The notes beneath the pieces were generated by a model that made no database searches, had not been told where the DNA came from, and saw only the letters and a program-made list of their open reading frames with translations. The position numbers and the translations under genes were made by a program. A stretch of 21,172 nt of DNA from JBATTK01 sp049670505 (GTDB taxonomy: Bacteria > Bacteroidota > Bacteroidia > Flavobacteriales > Flavobacteriaceae), in assembly GCA_049670505.1 (NCBI GenBank), contig JBATTK010000053.1:1-21172 (forward strand), written 5' to 3'. Shown piece after piece: positions 7,922 through 14,251 of the stretch. Within the stretch, counting starts at the first letter, position 1. Every line of letters starts with the position of its first letter.

Positions 7922-8353
7922 TTAAATACATGGTATTTTTTCTATCCTTCTCTCATGTCTACCACCTTCAAAACTGGTATCCAAAAATGTTTTTACCATT
8001 TCCAAAGCTTGCGGCAAAGAGATAAAACGTGCGGGGAGGCTAAGAATGTTCGCATCGTTATGTTCTCTTGCAAGTTGTACTATTTCCTTGGTCCAACACA
8101 ATGCGGCCCTTACCTTTTGGTGTTTGTTCGCCGTCATTGAAGCTCCATTACCACTACCACAGATAATTATGCCAAAATTTACCTTACCGGCTTCCACATC
8201 ACTTGCAACAGGGTGAATAAAGTCCGGATAGTCCACACTGTCCATCCCATCGGTACCATAATTAATGACCTCTATGTGTTTTGATTTTAAAAGACCTAAA
8301 ACCGCAAGTTTATACTCGGTGCCTGCGTGATCATTTCCAATAGCTATTTTCAT
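7922..8353 (-). CDS. rpiB: Ribose-5-phosphate isomerase B
   Basis: A 143-residue cytoplasmic enzyme that interconverts ribose 5-phosphate and ribulose 5-phosphate in the non-oxidative pentose phosphate pathway. The RpiB/LacAB signature is complete: an IGNDHAG N-terminus (Asp8, His9), the DYPDF segment, the catalytic-base loop IIICGSGNG with Cys65, and the phosphate-binding AREHNDANILSLPAR with His98. The C-terminus (FEGGRHERRI) is the usual substrate-closing arginine segment. Length is normal for the family. It is the first gene of the minus-strand operon, with a well-placed promoter at 8377-8405. LacA/LacB galactose-6-phosphate isomerase is a related alternative, but a single subunit with this signature favours RpiB. 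Confidence 0.96.
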   Translation of the reverse strand: MKIAIGNDHAGTEYKLAVLGLLKSKHIEVINYGTDGMDSVDYPDFIHPVASDVEAGKVNFGIIICGSGNGASMTANKHQKVRAALCWTKEIVQLAREHNDANILSLPARFISLPQALEMVKTFLDTSFEGGRHERRIEKIPCI

Positions 8354-8376
8354 TTTATCTATGGATTAGTGTCTTA

Positions 8377-8405
8377 CAAAGGTACAAATACATACGATTT
8401 CACAA
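8377..8405 (-). promoter_or_regulatory. Bacteroidota promoter of the rpiB operon
   Basis: On the minus strand an exact TAnnTTTG element (TACCTTTG, 8384-8377) is preceded after 18 bases by TTG (8405-8403, within TTGTTG). That is the arrangement of the -33/-7 elements used by the primary sigma factor of Bacteroidota. The -7 element lies 23 bases from the rpiB ATG, which allows a short leader without a Shine-Dalgarno sequence. Confidence 0.6.
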
Positions 8406-8975
8406 CAAATACCCGGTTATTAACAACGTAAATTTTTTAATTCGCCCTTAAGCTTGTTATTTAGCACTTTACTAATTTCGGCCAATTGTTAACAAACTAC
8501 GTATAAAAAGTAAATAGTATATTTTTATTTCCTTTAAAAATGTCGCCTTATAAAACAATTGGAAATTATCATAGTTTACTTCTGAAATAATATAGAGAAG
8601 ATATTCAACAATAAACTTTAGAAGTTAACATTGAGATAACATTTACTTATCAAATAATTCATGTTGAAATAGGTTATCAATACTAGTTGATAAAAAACAC
8701 AATATGCTGATTTTTAAAATAAAAGAAAGATTTAAAAGATTTATAAATTGTAAATAAGATTCTATATCGTTTAAAAACAAGGTTTACTTCATTTTTTTAT
8801 TTCCTTTATCAACAGCCTATAATAACCATCATTTCTATTTTAAATTTATAAAAAACAAAAGTCGATTATAATATAGTTGTTCATAAGAAAAACTATTTAA
8901 AAAATGTTTTAAGTTTTATCTTACAGGGCGTCCACTAGATTATAATTCGTAATTTTCCCGAAATAAAAATTTTTA
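8406..8975. other. Long AT-rich divergent intergenic region with TTATCAA-type motifs
   Basis: About 570 bases with no credible reading frame, far more AT-rich than the flanking genes, between divergent rpiB and rnr. TTATCAA-type 9-mers resembling degenerate DnaA boxes (consensus TTATCCACA) occur at 8647-8655 (+), 8674-8682 (+), 8685-8693 (-) and 8806-8814 (+). A looser TTATTAACA is at 8417-8425 and the 10-base palindrome TTGTTAACAA is at 8486-8495. A 15-base direct repeat (TTTTTATTTCCTTTA) is at 8522-8536 and 8794-8808. The only GC-richer stretch is at about 8924-8937. I found no convincing TAnnTTTG element close to rnr; TAATTTTC just upstream (about 8950) is a weak candidate without a -33 partner. 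It could hold a replication origin, a long regulated leader or an sRNA; none is proven. Confidence 0.5.
8522..8808. repeat. Direct repeat pair TTTTTATTTCCTTTA
   Basis: Two identical 15-base copies at 8522-8536 and 8794-8808, 272 bases apart. A second shared 9-mer, GTTTACTTC, lies at 8574-8582 and 8782-8790. Both are low-complexity AT-rich words, so chance is possible for the shorter one. No target-site or mobile-element structure accompanies them. Confidence 0.5.
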
Positions 8976-11165
8976 ATGTCGAAAAAGAAAAGAAGAACAA
9001 AAAGTCATAGGAAGAACGAGATTACAAAAGGAATCTTTACCATACTTGAAAAAGAAACAAACAGAGACTACAACTATAAGGAAATAGCATCAAAGTTGGG
9101 AATAACCGACGCGAATGGAAGAAACGTACTGATTAAAAAATTGGTGCAATTAAAGGAAGGAAGAAGAATTTTAGAAGTGAGCCCGGGCAGATATAAAGCA
9201 TTGGCTACGTCCAAGAGCCATCACAAGGGTAGAGTTGATATTACCGGAAGGGGAAATGCCTATATTATTGTGGAAGACATGGACGATGATATTTTTGTGC
9301 CCTATAATAAATTAAAAAAAGCTTTTCACGGTGATACGGTAGAGGTCTATGTTTTTCCGAAGAGAAAGGGAAAAAAGAGGGAGGGTGAAATTGCCAGGAT
9401 TTTAGAACGTAAAAAGATGGAATTTGTTGGTATCGTGCAAATGCAGCCAAACTTTGCCTTTGTTCGCCCAACGGATTTTAGAATGTATACGGATATTTTT
9501 GTACCTAAGGAAAAAATAGGTAAGGCAACGGATGGTGATAAAGTAATCGTAAAAATAGACGAATGGCCCGATAATGCGGACTCCCCCTTTGGTGAAATTA
9601 TAGATGTACTGGGAAAACCAGGGGAACATCAGACGGAAATACATTCGATTCTTGCGGAATACGGTTTACCATACGAGTTTCCCTTGGAGGTTGAACGCTA
9701 CGCGAATACTTTGGATACTTCCATAAAACAGGAAGAAATTGCAAAAAGAAGGGATATGAGAAATATCCTGACCTTTACTATAGACCCAAAGGATGCCAAG
9801 GATTTTGATGATGCACTCTCCTTTAGGCCACTGGATAATGGAAATTACGAAATAGGGATACATATTGCGGATGTTTCGCATTATTTGGTCCCCGATACTA
9901 TTTTGGACGAAGAGGCGTATGAAAGGGCTACGTCTGTTTATTTGGTAGATCGGGTAGTACCCATGTTGCCAGAGGTACTATCCAACAATGCGTGTTCCTT
10001 ACGCCCCCATGAAGAAAAATATACCTTCTCGGCTATTTTTGAATTGGATGATCGAGCCACTGTTAGAAATGAATGGTACGGACGTACGGTCATTAATTCC
10101 AATGAGCGTTTTGCCTATGAAGAAGCACAACATATTATTGAAACCGGACAAGCAAAGATTCCTGAGGAGATCTCCATTAGGGAGGGATCGTATTTGGTAG
10201 ATCAAGAAGTAGTGGATGCAACCCTAAAAATGGATAACCTCGCCAAGATAATGCGTGCGGGAAGAATGCGCGAAGGAGCCATTTCATTTGATAAGGTAGA
10301 AGTACGGTTTAATCTTACCGAAAACAACGAACCGGAAAGTGTTTATTTTAAGGAAGCCAAAGATGCCAATAAGCTTATTGAAGAATTTATGTTGTTGGCC
10401 AATAGAAAAGTGGCCGAGTTCATTGGAAAAAAGAAACCTAAAAAAACATTTGTATATCGTATTCACGATGAGCCCGATGAAGATAAATTAATGGCCCTCA
10501 ATGGTATCATTTCCCGATTTGGGCACAAACTTAACTTTAAGGATAAAAAAGCCGTTAGCGACTCCTTAAACAAGCTTTTAGAGGATGTTAAGGGCAAGAA
10601 AGAACAGAATTTAGTAGATACCTTGGCCATACGAAGTATGAGCAAGGCAATCTATACTACAGATAATATAGGACACTACGGTCTGGCTTTTGATTACTAC
10701 TCACATTTTACTTCGCCCATTAGACGTTATCCGGACGTCATGGTACACAGATTATTACAACACTATCTAGATGGGGGAGCAACCGCTAAAGCAGAGATTT
10801 ATGAGCAAAAATGCAAGCACTCCTCTGATATGGAAGGTCTGGCGGCAAGTGCCGAGCGGGATTCTATTAAGTATATGCAGATAAAGTTTATGCAAGACCA
10901 TCAGGATAGGGAATTCGTAGGTGTTATATCCGGTGTGACGGAATGGGGTATTTATGTGGAAATAATAGAGAACAAATGTGAGGGAATGGTTCGGATAAGG
11001 GATATAAAAGATGATTATTATACCTTTGATGAAAAGGAATATGCAATTGTAGGGGAAAGAAATAAGAAAATCTATCAATTAGGGGATGAGGTGCTGGTAA
11101 TGGTCAAAAGTACGGATTTGATGAAAAGACACTTGGATTTTACACTATTGGAAAAACTGGATTAA
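8976..11165 (+). CDS. rnr: Ribonuclease R
   Basis: A 729-residue cytoplasmic 3'-to-5' exoribonuclease of the RNB family that degrades structured RNA and takes part in mRNA decay and rRNA quality control. Domain order is a lysine-rich start and winged-helix segment (about 1-75), cold-shock/OB domains (about 83-210), the RNB catalytic domain (about 258-590) and a C-terminal S1 domain (about 643-727, EFVGVISGVTEWGIYVEI). The metal-binding cluster TIDPKDAKDFDDAL gives Asp270, Asp276, Asp278 and Asp279, matching the spacing of the E. coli RNase R active site. HIADVSHY and the TSPIRRYPDVMVHRLLQ motif are also present. It lacks the long basic C-terminal tail of the E. coli enzyme, ending shortly after S1. 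Start at 8976 (MSKKKRRTKSHRK) is the first Met of the frame after the AT-rich spacer. The head-GIN gene follows after 58 bases. Confidence 0.96.
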   Translation: MSKKKRRTKSHRKNEITKGIFTILEKETNRDYNYKEIASKLGITDANGRNVLIKKLVQLKEGRRILEVSPGRYKALATSKSHHKGRVDITGRGNAYIIVEDMDDDIFVPYNKLKKAFHGDTVEVYVFPKRKGKKREGEIARILERKKMEFVGIVQMQPNFAFVRPTDFRMYTDIFVPKEKIGKATDGDKVIVKIDEWPDNADSPFGEIIDVLGKPGEHQTEIHSILAEYGLPYEFPLEVERYANTLDTSIKQEEIAKRRDMRNILTFTIDPKDAKDFDDALSFRPLDNGNYEIGIHIADVSHYLVPDTILDEEAYERATSVYLVDRVVPMLPEVLSNNACSLRPHEEKYTFSAIFELDDRATVRNEWYGRTVINSNERFAYEEAQHIIETGQAKIPEEISIREGSYLVDQEVVDATLKMDNLAKIMRAGRMREGAISFDKVEVRFNLTENNEPESVYFKEAKDANKLIEEFMLLANRKVAEFIGKKKPKKTFVYRIHDEPDEDKLMALNGIISRFGHKLNFKDKKAVSDSLNKLLEDVKGKKEQNLVDTLAIRSMSKAIYTTDNIGHYGLAFDYYSHFTSPIRRYPDVMVHRLLQHYLDGGATAKAEIYEQKCKHSSDMEGLAASAERDSIKYMQIKFMQDHQDREFVGVISGVTEWGIYVEIIENKCEGMVRIRDIKDDYYTFDEKEYAIVGERNKKIYQLGDEVLVMVKSTDLMKRHLDFTLLEKLD

Positions 11166-11223
11166 AGGATAATCTTTGGAGCAGAATTTGTTAATCTACG
11201 CGGGAGTGTACCTAAAAACCAAT

Positions 11224-11907
11224 ATGATGAGAAAACTGTTTTTGTTTGCGGTCTTATTATGGGGATTTCAGACAATATGGGCCCAGGAAGAAAAGATAAC
11301 ACAGGAATTACAGAAGTTTACGGAGGTAAAAGGTTTTGACGGTATATCCATCAACCTTATTAAATCCGATGTGAACAGAGCGGTCATCACAGGGGCCAAC
11401 ACAAAAAAAGTAGCGATAGTAAACAATAATGGAGTACTAAAACTACGAATGCAAATTGATAAATTATTTAGCGGATATCGTACGTTTATAGACCTGTATT
11501 ATACCGAGACATTGGTTGTTATAGATGTGAACGAGGATGCCAGGATTACTTCCGAAGAAACGTTAAAACAGCAAATCCTTGAACTAAAATCCCAAGAAGG
11601 GGGAGAGCTTGTCATATATGTGGAGGTAGAGCAGTTATTGATTAAATCCGTAACAGGTGGTGTTATCACAGCAACTGGCAAAGCGGACCTACAGGACGTG
11701 AACATAAATACGGGAGGTGTCTATGAGGGCAAAGATTTAAAGACAAAGTTTACCACCATTAATGTAAATGCGGGTTCTAATGCGGTAATTTTTGCTACTG
11801 ATTATGTAAAAGCTTCCGTTAAGGCGGGAGGTGAGGTACTGGTGTATGGAAACCCCGCCAAAATGGATGAAAAAACAGTGTTTGGGGGCAAGATAACAAG
11901 AATGTAA
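11224..11907 (+). CDS. Head-GIN domain (DUF2807) secreted protein
   Basis: A 227-residue exported protein of the putative auto-transporter adhesin, head-GIN domain family (DUF2807), common in Bacteroidota and of unknown function. The start is set at 11224 because MMRKLFLFAVLLWGFQTIWAQ is a clear signal peptide; the frame could begin at 11176 but would add 16 residues in front of it. A start at the next codon (11227) is equally possible. The mature part (FTEVKGFDGISINLIKSD, then VITGANTKKVAIVNNNGVLKL) and the C-terminal right-handed beta-helix-like repeats show the family pattern of glycine-turn strands (VTGGVITATGKADLQDVNIN, INVNAGSNAVI, VKAGGEVLVYGNPAK). It lies between rnr and the LysE-like gene, 18 bases before the latter. 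Location is probably the periplasm or outer surface. Confidence 0.85.
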   Translation: MMRKLFLFAVLLWGFQTIWAQEEKITQELQKFTEVKGFDGISINLIKSDVNRAVITGANTKKVAIVNNNGVLKLRMQIDKLFSGYRTFIDLYYTETLVVIDVNEDARITSEETLKQQILELKSQEGGELVIYVEVEQLLIKSVTGGVITATGKADLQDVNINTGGVYEGKDLKTKFTTINVNAGSNAVIFATDYVKASVKAGGEVLVYGNPAKMDEKTVFGGKITRM

Positions 11908-11925
11908 AACAAGAATGATTATTTC

Positions 11926-12591
11926 ATGCTAGAAGATGTACAGGCGGCGATTCCATTGGGCTTTTTATTGAGCTTTATTATCGGCCCTGTTTTTTTTGTC
12001 CTTTTGGAGACGAGTGCCATTAAGGGATTTAGAGCCGCTTTAAGTTTTGATCTTGGCGTAATTTTAGCGGATATTCTTTTTATTACCATAGCCTATTTCA
12101 GTAGTTTTCAGTTGTTGGAAAATCTGAGTAACCTTCCCGGCCTATATGTTTTTGGAGGTGTTATACTTTTGGTCTATGGAATCACCACTTTTATTAAAAA
12201 GAAGGAAAAAGAACGACCGCCGGATTTTAAAATTTCCAAGGGAGATTATTTAAGCCTGTTCATTAAAGGGTTCCTGCTCAACTTTATCAATATAGGTGTC
12301 CTGGTATTCTGGTTGGGAGTAATCATAGTTGTAGGTCCTAGTTTGGACAACGACCCAGCTCGAATAGTGATTTTCTTTACCGGGATGATTTCCGCTTATT
12401 TAATAACTGATATTTTTAAAATCCTTTTAGCAAAGCAACTCAAAAGAAAATTGACTAAAAAAAGAATCCATCTGATTAAGAAGGGAATAGGCATTATTTT
12501 GATTATTTGCGGCCTTGTATTGATTACCAAAGGCTTTTTGCCCAAGGACAAGCTAGATATAGAGAAAGGGATAGAAATGATGAGGGATTAA
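11926..12591 (+). CDS. LysE family transporter
   Basis: A 221-residue polytopic inner-membrane protein of the LysE/RhtB superfamily, whose members export amino acids or related small metabolites. The family N-terminus is visible as IPLGFLLSFIIGPVFFVLLE followed by GFRAALSFDLGVILADILF. Six hydrophobic segments can be placed at about 8-28, 38-60, 68-88, 107-132, 143-163 and 186-205, with lysine-rich cytoplasmic loops between TM3 and TM4 (IKKKEKERPP) and before TM6 (KQLKRKLTKKRIH). The substrate cannot be inferred. It starts 18 bases after the head-GIN gene and is the last plus-strand gene before the terminator; its stop codon lies at the edge of the A-run that serves as the U-tract of the opposing tRNA transcript. 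Confidence 0.88.
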   Translation: MLEDVQAAIPLGFLLSFIIGPVFFVLLETSAIKGFRAALSFDLGVILADILFITIAYFSSFQLLENLSNLPGLYVFGGVILLVYGITTFIKKKEKERPPDFKISKGDYLSLFIKGFLLNFINIGVLVFWLGVIIVVGPSLDNDPARIVIFFTGMISAYLITDIFKILLAKQLKRKLTKKRIHLIKKGIGIILIICGLVLITKGFLPKDKLDIEKGIEMMRD

Positions 12592-12621
12592 AAAAGCCCT
12601 GACGATTCTGTCAGGGCGTTT
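12591..12621. terminator. Intrinsic terminator between the LysE-type gene and tRNA-Cys
   Basis: A perfect 8-base-pair stem GCCCTGAC (12596-12603) / GTCAGGGC (12610-12617) with a 6-base loop. On the minus strand it is followed by a run of T (complement of the A-run ending at 12595), so it best serves the tRNA-Cys transcript, whose 3' end is 7 bases before the stem. On the plus strand only GTTT follows, so it would stop the rnr-head-GIN-LysE transcript less strongly. Confidence 0.85.
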
Positions 12622-12624
12622 AGG

Positions 12625-12695
12625 AGGCATCGAGCGGATTCGAACCGCTGTACAAGCTTTTGCAGAGCTGTGCCTAGCCACTCGGCCACGATGCC
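12625..12695 (-). tRNA. tRNA-Cys (anticodon GCA)
   Basis: A 71-base cloverleaf read on the minus strand. The acceptor stem GGCATCG pairs perfectly with CGATGCC, followed by discriminator T73, the CysRS identity base. The D-arm is GCC/GGC with loop GAGTGGCTA. The anticodon loop is CTGCAAA, giving anticodon GCA. The T-arm is AGCGG/CCGCT with loop TTCGAAT. Pair 27-43 of the anticodon stem is a C-U mismatch. The CCA end is not encoded (CCT follows), as is common in this phylum. A promoter element lies just upstream and an intrinsic terminator just downstream. Confidence 0.97.
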
Positions 12696-12706
12696 ATTTT
12701 AAGCTG

Positions 12707-12714
12707 CAAATGTA
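12707..12714 (-). promoter_or_regulatory. -7 promoter element of tRNA-Cys
   Basis: Exact TAnnTTTG match (TACATTTG, minus strand) 11 bases before the 5' end of the tRNA, the spacing expected for a transcript starting a few bases upstream of the mature end. A clear TTG -33 partner at 17-20 bases is not seen. Confidence 0.55.
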
Positions 12715-12802
12715 GTACTTTTTAGTGAAAATATCCTGAAACTTCGGTATTGAAAATAGTACCATCCGCAAAATCTTACCCTTATTAAACCTTTAGGTAA
12801 AA

Positions 12803-13162
12803 TTATTCCCTGGTCTCCTTCATAGCTATGGTGACCGATGCTACATCGCCGCCTATGGGAGGGTTGATTTTTGAAACGGAAACCTCGACCTCGGCTACTA
12901 TTTTTATTTCCAAAAAAATACGGTCGATTATTCTTTTGGCCACATGCTCCAAAAGTTTGGAAGGTGTTTTCATTTCCTCTTTTACAATGCGATTAATGTG
13001 GACGTAATCTACGGTATCCAACAGATTATCGGAAACAGCGGCAGTGGAGAGATCCGAACCGATGGTTACGTTTACCAGATAATCGCTTCCAATAATACTT
13101 TCTTCCCTTAAACATCCATGATATGCGTAAACGCGAATATTGTCAACTATTATTTTTCCCAC
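12803..13162 (-). CDS. folB: Dihydroneopterin aldolase
   Basis: A 119-residue cytoplasmic enzyme of folate synthesis that converts 7,8-dihydroneopterin to 6-hydroxymethyl-7,8-dihydropterin and glycolaldehyde. Length and motifs are typical: YAYHGCLREE near the N-terminus (Glu21), VDYV (Tyr53), SKLLEHVA (Glu72) and SVSKINPPIGGDV (Lys98). These correspond by position to Glu22, Tyr54, Glu74 and Lys100 of the Staphylococcus aureus enzyme (from memory). It is a single-gene unit between tRNA-Cys and the adhesin/PorP operon, with a terminator upstream and its own promoter element. FolX-type epimerases are a related alternative, but the residue set favours FolB. Confidence 0.95.
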   Translation of the reverse strand: MGKIIVDNIRVYAYHGCLREESIIGSDYLVNVTIGSDLSTAAVSDNLLDTVDYVHINRIVKEEMKTPSKLLEHVAKRIIDRIFLEIKIVAEVEVSVSKINPPIGGDVASVTIAMKETRE

Positions 13163-13182
13163 GGATCAAATTGATTATGGTA

Positions 13183-13190
13183 CAAATCTA
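13183..13190 (-). promoter_or_regulatory. -7 promoter element of folB
   Basis: Exact TAnnTTTG match (TAGATTTG on the minus strand) 20 bases before the folB ATG. The nearest TTG (13207-13205) is only 14 bases upstream, shorter than the usual spacer, and lies in the T-run of the preceding terminator, so the -33 part is weak. Confidence 0.45.
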
Positions 13191-13205
13191 AATTAATCTA
13201 TGGAC

Positions 13206-13227
13206 AAAAAGGGTCATTTGACGACCC
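13206..13227 (-). terminator. Intrinsic terminator of the adhesin-porP operon
   Basis: On the minus strand, 57 bases after the porP stop, GGGTC (13227-13223) and GACCC (13215-13211) form a 5-base-pair GC-rich stem with a 7-base loop, followed by five T (13210-13206). An A-run on the other side means it could also act on plus-strand transcripts. It isolates the operon from folB. Confidence 0.75.
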
Positions 13228-13283
13228 AAAAACCAGAAGGATTTATGAAATCGCCCCCTCCTATTTGAACAAAGGTCTTTTCT

Positions 13284-14231
13284 TTAATAGGTACATCTAC
13301 AATTACTGATTCCCTGAAAGAGATCTAGACCTACGGTAAGAACGTGTGTACCTGTACTGAAACCTAATATTTCATTAAGTATGACTTGATAGGAGTAACC
13401 AAAATAGAAGTTATTCTTTTTTAGTCCTATAATCGGGGCTATGTAGAGCGGGTCCCCTATTTGATCGTTCAAAAACCGATAAGTAACACCGGCGTAATAA
13501 TAATCCTCAAAATCATACCAGCGGAACTTTACGTTTACATCGGTCACAGATCTTCCATCACTTTCAAACAGCTGAAAGAAAACAGAAGGTTCGATCTCCA
13601 TGTTCGTATTTTTGTTCTTTCGGTAGCGATATCCGGTATACACATAGTAGTTTCTAAGGGTATTGGGTTCAAAAATGGGATTAAAACTAGTCAGATCCTT
13701 TCCTACAAGGTTCGATGCGTTTGCGCTAAAATAGAACTTATCCTTTCTGTACAATAGACCAACATCAAAATTATGGTTGGTAGTAGCACGATCATCGGTG
13801 ACCGCTTGATCATTATTGTCCCTAAAATTTTCTATATCTATTCTAAACTGATTAAAATTGTAAGATACCCCGAAGGACAAAAATTCATCATCGTATCGGT
13901 CCAAGGTCAAATGATGCGCAAAAGATGCCCTTGCCCCCCGTTGTTTGGTTTCACCGTTACTATCGTTATATAGTACCATTCCTATACCCGATCGTTCACC
14001 AACGCGCATGTCTGCGGCCAAAGATTGGGTGTCCGGGGCATCTTCTATACCCACCCATTGGGTAAGCCCGTTCAAACGTATTTTTACATGGTCTCCAATA
14101 CCCGCGTAGGTAGGGGACATTACAAAGGGGTTGTCCGCCAAATACTGGGATAATTGCGGAAGGGTTAGCTCTTGTCCGGAGGCACCCAAAGCGGCCAAGA
14201 GTAATAATAGGGTCAATAATTTATTGCGCAT
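13284..14231 (-). CDS. PorP/SprF family type IX secretion membrane protein
   Basis: A 315-residue outer-membrane beta-barrel of the PorP/SprF family. In Flavobacterium johnsoniae, SprF is needed for secretion of the adhesin SprB, and type B T9SS cargo generally depends on a cognate family member. A signal peptide is visible (LLTLLLLLAALGASGQE, cleavage near residue 19). The mature protein begins with the family hallmark QLSQYLADNPFVMSPTYAGI and continues as alternating aromatic beta-strands (FLSFGVSYNFNQFRIDI, YYYAGVTYRF, NFYFGYSYQV) up to GTHVLTVGLDLF; a short CRC-containing tail closes it. It starts 20 bases after the adhesin stop on the same strand, with no Shine-Dalgarno sequence and no terminator between them, so the pair is one operon. 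Assignment is sure by family and context; pairing with this adhesin is inferred. Confidence 0.95.
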   Translation of the reverse strand: MRNKLLTLLLLLAALGASGQELTLPQLSQYLADNPFVMSPTYAGIGDHVKIRLNGLTQWVGIEDAPDTQSLAADMRVGERSGIGMVLYNDSNGETKQRGARASFAHHLTLDRYDDEFLSFGVSYNFNQFRIDIENFRDNNDQAVTDDRATTNHNFDVGLLYRKDKFYFSANASNLVGKDLTSFNPIFEPNTLRNYYVYTGYRYRKNKNTNMEIEPSVFFQLFESDGRSVTDVNVKFRWYDFEDYYYAGVTYRFLNDQIGDPLYIAPIIGLKKNNFYFGYSYQVILNEILGFSTGTHVLTVGLDLFQGISNCRCTY

Positions 14232-14251
14232 AATTCTGTAGGTTAAGATTT

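Noticed and set aside
8486..8495. Palindrome TTGTTAACAA as an operator
   Set aside because: A single 10-base palindrome in very AT-rich DNA is expected by chance, and no second copy or adjacent regulator gene supports it.
11176..11223. Earlier start of the head-GIN protein at 11176
   Set aside because: The added 16 residues precede a complete signal peptide beginning at 11224, which would make the leader atypical.
11166..11223. TAATCTTTG between rnr and the head-GIN gene as a promoter
   Set aside because: The spacing inside the element is one base too long compared with TAnnTTTG and no -33 partner is evident.
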